Position numbers and translations under genes: made by a program. A stretch of 64,000 bases of DNA, from assembly GCA_012845835.1 (NCBI GenBank), contig JABAKD010000030.1:558001-622000 (forward strand). Reading direction: 5' to 3'. Below the pieces are notes generated by a model that did not search any database, was not told the DNA's origin, and saw only the letters and a list, made by a program, of their open reading frames with translations. The stretch is from Undaria pinnatifida (taxonomy: Eukaryota > Sar > Phaeophyceae > Laminariales > Alariaceae). Positions 42,725 to 57,700 of the stretch are shown here, in pieces. Numbering within the stretch: position 1 is the stretch's first letter; the number at the start of each line of letters is the position of its first letter.

Positions 42725-45700
42725 CTGCGCGAAGCAAAATACGACAAAATCGAGCGGCGGACCGGCCACACATTGACCGTTTTGCAAGCAGCAGAAGTTC
42801 GTGTGTTCCCAAAAATGTGCGTGCAGGTCCACCCGCGTTAACTTTCGCAAAACATTTCAAAAAGCAACGGAACAACCGGGAACCCGAACCAAGTCCCTGC
42901 CCTGGCGGGGGGCATGCTCCTGCCCCTGCACGAAATACAAGAAAACGCAGAGGAACAGCGGACGAAAAGAAGCCGCCCTTAAACCAGCACACTACTAAAA
43001 CCCCATCGTGATGCCACTTTAGATTTTGATGACACGAAAACCCTTGCAGCATCGCCCATTGCAACAAGCGCAACCAGGGCGCGTGAACAAGTTTGTGATG
43101 CTTCTACGGGTACCGCGGTGAACAGCTTCATCACAGCAACAGCAACAAACATACGCGCTTCCTATTAACACCATGCTTTACAACGCCTATCAGAGTGCGT
43201 GTGCCTAAGAACACCCCCAGAAGCCCCCGTTCCTTCTGCTCCTTGTTGCCCTGAACTTTCAACGATGAATACGTACGTTCCGCTTTCTGTTGTTGTGGCG
43301 GGCGTAAGTCTTGCTTCAGCTACGCATGATACACACGTGTACCACTATTGGTTTTGTTGAATGCCCGATTCACCCCGGAGGAGCGTCTCGACCCAGTTCA
43401 TGTACTCCGATCGACTACAGAACTCTGCAGACATACACCATATAGCGCGACATTGTCTGTCCACGAAGAATTACACCATTGTTTGAAATCGTCCGTGGAT
43501 TGGTGTGCTATATGCTGTCATATTGTCCGTCCAAAACGAATGACACCGTTCTGCCTCTCGCCCACCTGTGACAGCGCCTCGGCAGTCGTGGGCTCGGTGT
43601 AGTCGTCACCGTACTCGTCCTTGGTCAGAGACAGGTGGGCTCGGATATCGGGGGACATCGCCCGTATCTTGTGCGACATAAACCAACCAACAAAAAGCAG
43701 CAAGGAAAAAGGGCAAAAGAGCAATAACAAGCGGCCGTACAAGGTGGGGAAAGGAAACGAAACAATGGGCGACACTCGATCGATTTGACCAACATTTCGC
43801 GACATTTGACAACAACCGATCACGAAGCACTACAGTAAGAACGACCGTAAACGCGAGGAAAGGATACACAAAGGATGGGTGACGCTCGATAGATCTAACC
43901 ATCCCATCGTGATCTTCAGCAACAACAACGCGAAAGCCAAAAACACATAAAATCGTAAGGTGTCGAAGTTGGATACCGGGAGGGAGAAATTCAATGCCCT
44001 ATCGCACTCCCTGCAACGCGACCAGAAGAAGCCAAAATTACCGGGCGGATTCAAGATTTTAACCGACCAATCATATCGTCAAAGCACAGCAACAGCCCAC
44101 ACATCGACCAACAAGGTCTCTGCGGGTAAACAGCGCAGGGTCCGACCACACAACACCACAAGACCAGCTAAACCGGAACACTCCCTCCCCCCCCCCGGGT
44201 GGTCTCGCTCACGTATCGCATGGACGGGAACTCGTACGCCTTTCGCTCAATGCACTTCAGGACCCAGCGATACCCTACCACGTTGTACTTGCCGGCGGCG
44301 ATCATATTTTTCACCGTGATGGAATTCTTGCTGCCCACTATGACGAATGCTGTGCTTGCTTGCGGGTTCGCCGTCACCCTTAAAAACGAGGTGAAACACA
44401 CAACGGCAGCAGGAAGGAGGGTGGAGGGTGGGCGGCGGCTCTCTCCCGAAAAAGCCCAGCCTCGCTGATTCGGGGAGGTGGGGGGCGCTGTGAGGGGGGC
44501 AATATCCTGGGCTGGGGAAAACGGCTGACCGTCATCTTGGGTATAGCTCAGAGGATCACAAAAGAGTCGTCGACACAACACAACGGGAAAGGTGGTAGAG
44601 GTGCGGAGCATTCGGGAATGCGCGAGGGGGCGCCGTTCAGCGCGTTACCGTGCCGATGTATCAACGGCCACTACTGATGTTACCCTGAGAAAGATAAAAA
44701 AAAAATACAAATACAAGTAATACCTGGCATAAAATAAATATATACTCAACATGTCTAAAACACTAAAATGGATCGTCAGCAGGCGGAATGGTAACTATTT
44801 TGTCGTACAATAAAAAAATTGTGTGGTGGGAAAAAGAAAAACGCGCGACTACATATCTGACGCAAGAAGGAATGCGAGGAAGCAATTTCGGCGGCAACCA
44901 TGCGCACGCTTCCTCAACATCAATACCATACACATTCTAGCGCTAAGTGCTGTTGTAATTATTTGTCTTCCGACAACGTAACAGTAGTAGTGCATGCCGT
45001 AATTGACGTAATAAACCACCCTGGGTGACAATTTTTTCGCGTTCTGTTTCGTTCCATCACCCGGGGTGGGTTTCCTGTGGTACAGTTTTTTTTGTTTCTA
45101 ATCCCTTATCCCCTCTATTACCTTCGCACTATTTATTAATCTTCTCTGAACGTAACCCAGATCCAGGGTCACTTAAGCAAGCTCTTCTCGTCCTTTCCCA
45201 CACGGTACGCGCCTTCATTTCTTTCGCGAGAATAAATCAAAATATTCTTCCCTCGTCAGCGTGCGTCGAATGGTATCCAATGAACCCCCGGCGATAACCT
45301 GGCCGCTTTTTTTTTTTTACCATCAGGGGTATTTTCCTGTGGTGGGTTGGTGTCCAAGAGAACGGTGTTATCTTGCGTCAAAAAGATAATCCAAAGCTCA
45401 AAAGTCGACACAACACACCGAAATACCACCACTCTTCTCAATTCGATCTTCTCCCTGCGTCCTCACTTGGATGGTATCTACTACAGCAGTAGTGGTCCCT
45501 CATACTGCCGGTATGTGTACTATAGAGGGAAACACCTGCACTATAAAGGAAACCGGCACTGCTCCGCATACTGCCACTACTGGTTGTTACCATCTGCGGC
45601 AAGCGATTTCACAGGCACTATAGCGAGCAACAGGCACTATCCAACCGGAAATACCGGAATTATAGCGGCAATCGGCACTACCCCGCATACTACCACTACT

Positions 45701-48700
45701 GGTTGTTCCCATCTACGGTACGCGCTTCCACAGGCATTATAGCGGGCAACCGTCACTACTCCACCGGCATTATAGAGGGATCTCCACTGTACCACCATTG
45801 GGTTACACATTGCTCCAGCACCGAATATTGCAGATAAACTCACAAGCCACCGTTCGTTCTGATAAGATATTCCATATCTTGCTTGGTGAGCACGGTATCC
45901 TCATCTCCGCCCGCGGCGTCTTTTCTCGGTGCCGTGGAGCCCCACCAGGTATCAACATCGATCTCGTCAGTATCATCGGCAGTCGGCGCCTGGAAAAACG
46001 AAAGGAAGGGGGTTGCGACCCAAGGCAAACAACGGGGATGTCGATACCTATGGAGGCTTCCCAAAAACCGGGCCGTCTTGGGAGGGCGAGTTCTCAGCCC
46101 ACCGCCCAACAAAATCTTAGTCGGTCGAACTCACAGCTGACGTACTTGCAACAATTACCGACGACGTACGAGGGTCTCCTACGGGATGTGGTGGGATTGT
46201 GATCCGGGGGGCGTCATAAGATGAAAATGGGGAACACAACCGCTTCTATGAGCCACCAGGCATACCAGGTACAGCCCTCGCGAACTCTCATAGCTACCGG
46301 GTATACCAGGTATAGCTCTCGAAACCAAGAGGAAGCGTAGTTAGCCCCCTCGCACGTACACGGGCAAGCAACACCGACCAGCCCAAACGAGTGTATGCCA
46401 TACAGGATGTAAAGCTAAAAAAGTAGTCTTGAAGCTGAAGAAGAAACAATTAGTCGCCGCGCAAGTAACCGGGCAAGCGACACCGACTAGCCGAAACGAG
46501 TGCACCAGTCTTGAGTCTTGATATAAGCCACTTTTACTAACCACAAACCAATGTGAATGTGCCTTGTATTTCGGCTCAGACCGGTATAACTTAGTTAATA
46601 CTATCAGCGTATAAAAGTTCACTGATATCCAGGGTCCGCCGTAAGCTCCCCGAAAGTAACAGCAAGGCCCAACAAACACGTCGCCTAGGCAAGCATCGAT
46701 AAGATTATACCGCCCTTCGCTGTTCTTCGATCTCGAGTCCACCAATAACTGCCCTAGGGTATGCGGGAAGGGCATTTACGCGACCTCCATGGCAAGGCTC
46801 CTCAGCCGTTGAGGAAGATGACGAACACATGCACCCCCGGTATCCAACAAGTACGAACACCGCTACTGCCTCGACAAAACACCGCGTCCAATCAACACGC
46901 TATCCTCCTTCGGCACGCATGTGTCGGGACGCACCAAAAAAAAGAAATCCATGCACAAACACAAACATCACGCAGTCCATGCCAACAAGAAGAAAATCTC
47001 AAGAAGAACAAACAAGCTAAACCCCCTACCCCCCCCCGCCCCCGCCCCCCCCCCCCCCCCCCGGCATGCTCACCTTGGAAAATCTAGTCCCTATCACACA
47101 CCTCCCTGCGCGTTTTAGGTTGCCTCGTTCGGAACGGGGAAAACTAAATGACCCCGAAAACAAAAAATCTATAGAGCTGCCAGCGAGCAGAAAAGGTCAC
47201 GAAACACAAAAACAAACCATTCCTCTGCGCATAATATCATCCCCCGATTCCCCTGCTCACAATCCCCCTTGGCTTACCTTACAAAACCCAGTCCCAATCA
47301 CGCACATCTCCAGCTGCGAATTCTGCGTCACGAACACGCTCTGCTCGACCGACACAGCGTCATCCCTGTCCGTCGCAAACAGCTCCGACACTTGCCGCCC
47401 CCCCCCGGCCCCGCCCCGCCCCCTGCCCCTACCGGCGACCTTGCGTCGCTTACCCTCGCCCCCCGCCCCTCCCCCTCTACCGCTGCCACCATGACTGCCG
47501 GCATACTTGCCCCCACCAGTTAGTGACGTGGAAGTTCGGGGACACGCTTGTAACGCGGCCAAATCCGCAGTGTCGTTGCAGCCCTCCGGCCCCTTATCGA
47601 ACCGAATATGCTGCACCCGGGGAAACCTGGTGTTTCGTTTCATTTGGGAAGGGGCTCTTCAGTCGGGTGTATTCCTGGAAGTTGGATTACACAAGGCACC
47701 CTTTTTTCGGGACCAGCTTTTCGTCGAACAATAAAAAACCCGCCAAAGAAGGGCAGTGTATCAACCATCTACTGCGAGCACCCAGAAGAACGACTACCGC
47801 CATTCCACGCACGCGTCGCACACCTCCTCACGTTACGGTTCAGGTACAGCAGTAGGTGTCCCTCTATAATGCCGGTATGTGCCAGCGGAAAACAAACCGG
47901 CACTATAGCGGCAACCGGCACTACTCCGTACACTACCACTGGAGGATATTCCCATCTGTACCAAGCGATGTTACCGGCACCATGACGGGAAACCGGCACT
48001 ACCGAGGGACTCCTGCGGGGTTGCACTTTTTAGGCCAAAACGTTTCTTACCTCTTACCGGTCTTGGGCTCCTCAAACGTAGAACTATCTGCTAGCACGAT
48101 CATCTGTACGAGCATGTTCGTTTCAAGAACTACTGCTGTAGCGCTTACAAACGTTGGTCGGGTTGCGCGAACGAATTCTTGTCTTCGAAGTTACGTTTCG
48201 GGTGAAATATTGACCTCCTCGTGTTTGGAGCTCAGGAAAATTCTTAGAATCTGCTGCACCCCTAGCGGGAGATGGTTCATTACAGAAAACAAACCATTCT
48301 CCACTCCCGGCACCCCGGGCTGCTTCCAGTAGCCGATGTTGTAATCGTTAATCGTCACTAGGAGGTTGCGGGTTGAAACAACATGGTCGGGTAGGAATCA
48401 CTGAAAATTAGTATTGAAACCGTCGAACACAAAAAAAAAAACAACGCCGCACCAACCCACGAAAAAAAAGGCTAGAATGCCAATATATTTTCGCCCGATT
48501 TCGCTATTTTTTCGTGGGTCGGGGTTGGCTTTGGCTTGATATGCTCGACGGTTTCAATATTTTCATTGTAAGTTTTCCTACCCAACCAAACTTGGTGTGT
48601 TCGACCCAACCTGCAAAAAATAAGGTTAGAATGCCATTTTTCGCCTGTTTTTCGCTATTTTTTCGTGGGATGGGTTTGGCTGTGGGTTTGTTCTGTTCGA

Positions 48701-51700
48701 CGGTTTCAATATTATTATTACATGTTTTCCTACCCAACCAAAAGTTGGTATGGACAACCCAACGCACGAACAATAACGTTAGAACGCCATTTTCGCCCGT
48801 TTTTCGCTATTTTTTCGTGGGTTGGGTTTGGCCGTGGGTTTGTCTGGTTCGACGGGTTCAATACCATTATTACGTGTTCTCCTACCCAACCGAGATTTCG
48901 TATCGCGAAAACACCCTAGCTTCTCCCTCTGTAGTCCCGCAAGGACTACGGACCTTTGGCGCGCATAATTAAGCCTGGCGGAAAAGGAGAAGCAGTGATC
49001 AGGGTAGGGCTGACCATCGCATGATCACCTCGGGAAGAAACACGTTCTACGGGTAGATGTACTACAAGGGGCTGTTGTATTAGCTGGCTGTCTACCCTAC
49101 AGCAACATTCCCTTATACGTGATACTTGTGGCGTTAAGCTAGATGCCCTGCAATATTATCAACTTCTCGATAAAGGTAAATTGATGTCGTACAACGTACC
49201 GACTAATGAGGAGAAACAAATTCGTAGCCTCGCCGCACATTGCGTTCATCCGATATCGAAAGTAAGATACCCAGTGTACTCGTGCGTAGTAGCGACAGCA
49301 CACCAACTAAATACATACCAGGTACCTGTTATGGACCTCACAGCCTATATCCAATACGCCCCCTGGATGAAAAGTCAGTAGCTAGGGGAACCTGATACCC
49401 AGAGAACCAAAATACAAAAAATACACAAACGATAAAATATCATCTCCAGAATGTACCTAGCGCAGCCGAAAGCACGCTGCATATGTAGCGCAACAACACT
49501 CCCAGCGGAATAACACGACTGCGCAGACGCATGGAACATGGCCAGAATTGACCCCCAAGAGGTCCTGCGTAATGCTATTACTTGGATTCCACGGGTTGCT
49601 GCATTATACCCGTTTCTGACATAATAGTGGCGGGGGGGAGGGGTGGGGGGTGAAAAAAACACGAAAAAACGGATACAATACCGAGAATGAAACTTGCCTC
49701 ATCGTGCAGAAGATGCCCGGCCAATCCCTGGCTTTGACGATCTCCATGCACTTAACCTGTAAGCACACGGAGTCCTCGGGAGCAATCCACTTCGTCAACT
49801 CGTCCTTGCCTGGGTTCTTGAAGCTGAAGTGGGGTGGATCGCTGTCGTGACGTTTATCATTTTACCATCGGACGGTTTCATTTTTTATGCAAGGCGTTTC
49901 GGTATCGTGTGTGTTGTTTCGTTGTACACATAGGATAGCATAAAAGGATTCGCCCGGAGAGGGGGGTCCGTAGCCACGTGAAATGAATTGTCACCGTAGC
50001 CGCAGACATAAAAGAGAGCAAGACAGAACAGACAGGACAGGCAGGACAGAAAACCGCAAAGAGAACATGCAGACGAGACAGACGGACAGGCCGCCAGGAA
50101 GACAGAATGTCAGGCAGACAGCAACGCAGACGGAGAGACGCAGACAGCACCGATAGACAGAGCAGACAAACAAAAGTAGAAAGAAACGAGACATTTTTTA
50201 GTCGGGTTACCTTGGAATCCAATCGAAAAACACAAAACACCCGCAATGGGTATAGCAATGGGTCTAGGAGAGGTACTTAAACACAGCGCACTTGGGGTGC
50301 AAAACAACATGCACGACGAGCCGCTGCGATAAAAGCAACCAAGACAAAAGCCACGTTGAGCTACACAGCATGTTTCGGCTGGTACACGTACCTTCACACG
50401 CCGCAACGCCATCACCCAAAAGCCAACAAAAAAAATAACAGAAACAGAACGGCATCAACAGAACAAACTAGCCCCACAAGAGGCAGCACATAAAAACGTC
50501 AAAAACCCCAAAAGGTGGCACATGACCAGTGCCAAAGAAAAAATAGAAAAAAAGCGTGGGTGGCATCATGAAACACACGACACCCCAGAGAAAATGGCGC
50601 AGGGAGACTGGTTGCAAATCGCATTACAGAACGGTTTGACGTATACAACCAGGGCCGCCGAGCGGAAATACTCAATACGTTGAGATGGAAACTAAAATCT
50701 GATTGTTAAAAAATGAAAAAGCGCCCTCTTCGTGCAGCATCCGTTGCTTCCCTGAGCACGCAAAAAAGAGGACTTGCATGCGCGCCGACTGCAACTAAAC
50801 CTTCGTTCTCCAAACGCCCGGCCGACTACCTCTCACCTGCTGTCAAAGGTTTTCCATGAGCCCTCGAGGCGTCCGTTGAGTTCTTCGAGTTCGTCCTGGG
50901 AGTACCCGCTACCCACCTGCCCGCAGCGCGGCAGACGGCAGTGACGTTGGGAAGGTGTATGCCGGAAGGGGTTCCTTTTTCGAGCAAACAAAACAGCATG
51001 ACGAATAGAATAGGGCAATAACGCAGGTACGTGACACACCAAGCGCAATACATGGTTGGGTGTAAGCAGAAAATGTCGGGAACCGTGGCCGGCAGAGACA
51101 GCAACGCGAAAAACATTACGTCAACGGAGTCAGACTCAATAGCTTTTTCGCGACAATTGTCGAACACCACCCTGAGATAACCATAGCCCCAGACTACCAA
51201 TGAACGCGACTAAAACAGCCACTGCTGAAAAATCGCCGACAAGCCGCGTCACCACCGAGCAAACGATTGAATTTACACCGGTACAGTAACGGTGTACCGG
51301 GACACCGATGGTTTAGATCCAGTACTTGGTGTTCAACCATGGCTGTAATCCGTGGCCACTACTCCACGAACGACAACACCTGACAAGAGACTCTCAAGAG
51401 GGATGTAAATCCAGGCTCAAAACGATCCACCAACGAGACCCGCATGAGGGTTACAAACTCAAGGCTCAAGACGATCCACCAACGAACGAACGAATGAACG
51501 AACGGACAAACGAACGAACGAACGAACACCAATGTCGGCCTCACAACGACCCCACCACAGCCGGGTCGTGTTATTCCACTTCTCTCACCCTCGTAATCGG
51601 CCAGAACTTAGATGGCGGGCTACCGTCCGCGCTAGGCACGGCCACCCCCAGCAAAAATCTCGATAGGAGCCCCGAGCGCATCCTGCCGTTGGCGAACCCC

Positions 51701-54700
51701 GCGGCGAGGATGAGAAGATCCAAATCACCGGTCTGTTCCGAGTACTCCGGCTTCATCTTCACCCACAGCGCAAGCTTTCGACTCCCGACTCCGATCTGAG
51801 GATTCGGTCAAAAGGGTTTTTCCGGAGGTCAAGACAAGGGCCACGACAAAAGGTAGCACGTTCTAGCTAAAACATATATTGTCCGAATGACCGGGGGGGG
51901 GGGGGGCTTCTAATCCCAAACAAATCGTCAGAAAAAATTCGTCATCCTCATTGTAGCTTTTCTATTGTCGAATATCTACCTAGAATGTGGGATTGTGCAT
52001 CGGGATTGTGCATCGGGCGCAACTTTTTTGGGTCTCCAGCGGCTCAAGCGAGGAGGGTTCCCGACCCAGGCTACCATAGGGGCGTTACCTTTGGGGCCTT
52101 CTTTTGCAGTGTCTCGGGGTCACTTGTGCGATAATGGAGGTACCCTACCTTACCGCAGCCTTGACCGATACAAAGTTCGCAATGAATGGAACGGTAAGCT
52201 ACGCACGCCAAACAAATCGCCTGAAGTATTTTTTGGTCCATGAGGCGCAGTCAGTCGCTCTCGCGAGTGGTGCAAGCCTGGTGGTGAAAAGGGGGTACCC
52301 TTCCCTATCGTAGCCTAGGTCAGGCCTCAGAAAAAAAACGGTGCACGTCTACCGTAAGATGAGTCTTAACCCCTTTAGAGCCCAAAAATCCCCTCCTAAT
52401 ACACACTCCACGTATTTGCCCCAAAAACGGGTTTCCAGCCGAAAAGGCGTTAAGAGGGAGGGAAAAGGCAGGGGGGGGGCGGAGGGGGGCGGTGGACACT
52501 CAGCGGGACTCGGCTCGGGCGGGGCAAGGACGTTGTAGACGCGTCGCGAAGCGAGGCCGGGGTTTCGTACAGATGCACTTTCCGACGTGACCGAACACGT
52601 TTCGTATTGGTGTCAAGTTTTGTGGTGGTTTGAAAACACACAGAGGTGCGCTACAGTAGGTAACATAACGGTGTCTTCACGGTTGGTGAAAAAGACATAG
52701 GCACGACAAAAAAAAACGGAACAAAAAAAACCGATCTATAACGCCCTTCATGTGGACGGACAAATCGTGTATCATAGCACGCGCAGCTCAAGTGCAGCGA
52801 TGATTTTCGACGAAATCCTCGACCGCCCACGCGGAAGTGTGTTCATACGGGTATTACAAAGTTCTCCTCCGGAATATGCTCGGCTCGAAATCCCGGGGGT
52901 GTCTTGAGGTAAAACGAGGGGGAAAACCTTTCACACCTCCGACAGATCATGAACTAGATCATATAGATCATATAGATCATATAGATCATACAAATTATAC
53001 AGATCATCTACATCATCTACAGTACATCGCCTATCTTCCATTAGGAGATGCTGTGCTCGATCGGTATCTGTACAGTACAGAGCCATCCCAGGAAACACGT
53101 GCTAGATGATGCAGATCGTACGGCTTTTACCGGGTAACGTGAGCCAGACTATACAGATCTTCTCTGAAAGATCTAGATCATCACGTAGGGATAGATGATC
53201 TGTTCCGTTCGAGGTGTGCAACCTTTTTAAACAACAGAAAAAAAAATAACCACCACGCAGCAAGTAATCCGGCAAGCAACACCGACCAGCCCAGACGAGT
53301 TGATACGTATAGTGACGCGTTGTTAACTCATTTCACAACAACAAAGAGCTCAAGAAATTCGACGCAATACAAACGACTGGAGCCCCCGAAAGCTACCCCT
53401 GGTTTCGACAATCCTATCTGCACGATGACCGCCGAGAAAAACAGCAGGCAAGCGACCATGCGCCCCATCATTGACCGCGTTGGAATCGTCCCATGTTCTC
53501 AGGGACAAAATACTTGGGAATAGTGTGGGGCACTATTTTCAGCAGTAAAAGGGTTACAGGGTGCAAGTCGGGCCGCGTCGCGTGTTGATCGAGAACACCA
53601 ATCATGAGCCGCGGCTAGCGACACGCTCTTCATATAATAGCAAACCCAAAGGTGTAACGCTCTTTTCTTGTCGCAGATATCGCGTGTCAACAGGTAGAAG
53701 ACAGAACAAGCACAGACCGAGATATTCTGCATCGTGTCTGCCAACGTTCAAAGCAGACCAACACATTCGGTATCGGGAAAGTCCGAACGATACCGCGCGT
53801 CTACTCGCCATGTAGTGGCTGGTGAGGTCCTTCACCACCAATCCCTCCTCGTTCCGGTGGATGGCGCGTTCTTCGAAGAACTCCAACAGCTGTTTCTTGC
53901 GCTCCGCGTCGTTTCCCGAGTCCACCTGCAAACGAGCCAATGTACTCGAGGCTCGATACACAGCATGATGACATGGTTTGACGCATGCTACAGCAGTGGT
54001 TGGTAGCAATTTGTATTTCATGGCGTCTCTGGCTCGAGGAGCTTTTATATCTCACCCGAGAACCGACCTGGAGAAACATTGTAAGCTAAGCCCGACATGC
54101 AGCATCACGTGCTATACAGGTATCTAACGAACGACAAAATTAACACACATTGGGAATCAAAACATAATGCGTCCTTCCTCAGCTGAACTCGTTAAACACC
54201 AACCCCCCCCCTCCCCCCCCCTCACAAAAATAATATCACAGTACGAATACCTAAAATGAAAAACAAATACCAACCATTATAGTGGACAAAACATGGGACC
54301 CCTCCCGTTTCAAAAACCCACCCACATAGTATGTTACAAGTACCAACAACGCAGCTTGCAAAGATGAGCATTGACCCGAAGTTCGTCAAACTCGCGGCTG
54401 ACGTGCTTAATTTTTTTTTTATAAAATAATTTACCTCTCCTATATGTATCATCTATCGTCCATTTATAAGACAGCAGAGCAGTACTTCAACCAAATTTTA
54501 CGCACGCTACGATAAAGGCATCAAGGTATACCTTTTTTTGGCGAAAACGGCTTCTGGATGTCGGGGTTCCTTAACCCCCTTAGAGCTCCAAAATCCCTCC
54601 CTACACTAACTTCAAGAAAATTCGTAAAAAAAAGGGTTTCCAGTTGTACAGGCGTTTAACCCAAAATCGTCGGACATTCATTACTGTTTGGCAATTATTT

Positions 54701-57700
54701 CTCTTTGAATACCTAGGACATGGGAGTTTCTTTTTTTTTTCATCGGGGGGTATCTTAGCACTTTTATTTTCCCCCACATCAGTTGAAGGAAGAGGTCTAA
54801 GGCTCATGAAGTGAGGAAGCCTCAGAACGAAAAAAAACGGTGCGCCTGTACCGTAGCCTGCGTCTTTTATTTGGGCGTTAGCCAAAAAAAGGTATACCGG
54901 GGGATATTTATTGGGGGGCTACGATACTCAGCGACAAACGTTTTGGGCTCAAACTTCAACTCCTATGATACCGTGCGCTAGCGTGTTTGCGAGATACAAA
55001 CTTTGGCTTCGGAGTTGGAAAGGAGAACATATAATGCTGCTTGTAGTATTGAAACCGTCAAGCGTTACAACCCAAGCAAGGCTAACCCAATCCACGAGAA
55101 ACTAGCGAAAAAATTAGGTCAGAAACGTGTTTCGCTGCCATTTCTATATGTTCCAACCTATCTTTATCGTGGGATGCCTGGCCTTGGGTTTCACGACATT
55201 CGTCCGTTTCAACACTATTTCATAAAATTATACCAACATCGTCGGCTGTGAGTTCGACAACTTAGGGTCGATACTCATCGTTGCAAGCTGCGTTCTACGC
55301 CGGCCGCCCGTTTTTAGTTAGTAAATTATCATGATTCGTCATTGTTGAAGGCAACATTAAACACGTACTGGTACAGCAGTAGAAAATCCTAATGGATATT
55401 AGTAATGATCATTAACGTTTTTAAATGGTATGAAAAGTAGAGTCCCATACGGTACAAGGGTATTTTTTCCAAACATGAGAAAAAAAAAATGGAAATCGCA
55501 AACGCCGTATTTTAATAGTAGCACGGCGGGATTGGACAGTTGGACAGGCTGTGCGAGTAAGTCCAATCAAACGATCAGTCGTTTCGTCGGTAACGACGAG
55601 GCGTTACGTCGGTCAGTCCGCGGGAACCGAACGGTAAAAGCGCTAAGCTCACATATTTGCGCTGGACAATCTCCAACCGGTGTTTCTTTTCCGTTACAAC
55701 AGCTTGTAGCACCTTCAGCCGAGCTCCTAGCGGCAAGGCCTGAAAACAAAAAGAACGGAACGGCCGCGAGCAAAAACAGGAAAACACCGTAAAAAAAGGA
55801 GGGCTGACGTGAGAGGCAGGGGTGGGGGTGGGCATGTACTCCGTATCGTGCATGGCCGTAGTCTTAAGACCATGCATCCACACATCTCTACAACCCCGGG
55901 AAGGAATGCGTCGGGTTTTCACCAACAATGCAGGCATTGCATGCATCAAGCGCGAATTACCGTAAAGTGTGCGGCGAGTCGCGTGAAGGGTGTGCTTCAC
56001 CCTACGAAGAGTCGCTTGTCAGGCGGGCGTCGGCCCCGTGTGCGAAGTTTCTTGCACATGGATGGCATCGTTAAATTGCTTTATTTGCTTCGTGGGGGTC
56101 AGGGGGGGGGGGGGGGGGGGGGGGGAGCGGCATCGCACGTGCAAATCGAGGCAGGCGAAATTGTTATCCATCGGCCAACTTCTACACCGCGGCTGCGACA
56201 GCCACAGGGGAAGCGACTATTACGCAGAGCGGCAAAAGAAACGAAACAAAAGGCCACAAGAACCCTGCCCCTTAATAGTCCTCTGAAAACGAACCACGCC
56301 AAAGCAGCATGAGCGCTTATCTCCCCGATACTCGAGTCTTGTCGTTTCCGGCGTTTTTCCTCATACACTCCTGTTGCGTAAATCAAAGGAGGAGAGAAAC
56401 TAAGGCACGAACAGGAGAGGTAAAGAGGAAGATATCGATACGGCGAGCGCAGTGGGAGGGGGGTGTAATCACATTGTTATGCATCGCCGGAGTCTGTCAG
56501 ACAATAGACCCTCGCTTACCTACACGGAACCCACTCTGAACAACATTCGCTGATCAGCACTTGGCTCGGCGTGTCAATCCATGTGCATCAAGGAGGAAAC
56601 CGTAACCGTCATCCTCCATGAGCCCTCCTTCTTCGTTACCATCACCTCGTCATGCAACCACCACACACCATCCCCAATCCCCGGGTTTTCATAACAGCGC
56701 ATAATGTTTTCCTAGCGTTCGCACGCGTGGAGTGCACCATATACGTATCAGATATGCGACGCGCATCACAGGAGTCACACCTTCACAAACGAATGGGTAG
56801 ATACATACGGCATTATTCCCTCGACACGCATCGCACCGGCTCTTTATCCCGCCCTTGTTTTCGCGAATTAACATAGAAACATATATCTGAATGAAGTACG
56901 TCCACGCCGCACACCACCCCGGTGCTCCGGCTCGAGAGAGATGCGTGGTCAACGGGCAAACGGCTGAGGCAAACCCCCACACCTAGCCTGCCTCCATCTC
57001 ACTGTAACATTTCCAGCCTTGAGTTCGGTCCCGGCGGCATGAGACGCTTGCGTGTCTCTCATTGCGTTGCGGACGATCTCGTCAAATGCGCCCTCGTCTT
57101 CCGCCCCCTTTCCTCCTGCGTAGAGGATGTCGAACACCACGTAGAAAAGCCACCGCGTGCCTGTTGGGGGGGGGAAACGAAAAAAATAAGCCAGTGTAGG
57201 GATCCACAGGCATCCTATCCCTATCGTTGTGGTTTCCCTGCCTCCGTGAACCAGCCTTCCCTCCCGAAAGCACCATCGCCGTTACAGAAAAGAGTAGGGT
57301 GGTCGGGTGATTAATCTTCCACGATCACAACGAAATCAGAGGGGGGAAAAAGTCAGGCATCCAGGCATCTAGCAGGAACAGAAACGGATCGAACCCCGTT
57401 TACGTGCACGAAATAGGCATATCAACCAAGAACAAGGATGCCGAAGGTGGCGTGATGCTCAGGGGGGCGTCGCGGGAACAACAACAAAAATTACTTTTTT
57501 CTCTTATCCGGGGTGGGAAACACCCAACATTCTTGACATTTCAAAGATCAATGCGCCTAACATCGGAAGGGCTGGCTACCGCAGGCAAGGAAGCCCCCCC
57601 CCGCTCCCCCTACGTAGAGCGCGATATTGTGTTGGGCGTATCAACGACCTGCCGGTGAGTTCATCCCACGCTATAGGGGTGCAACATATTCTAAGGAATT

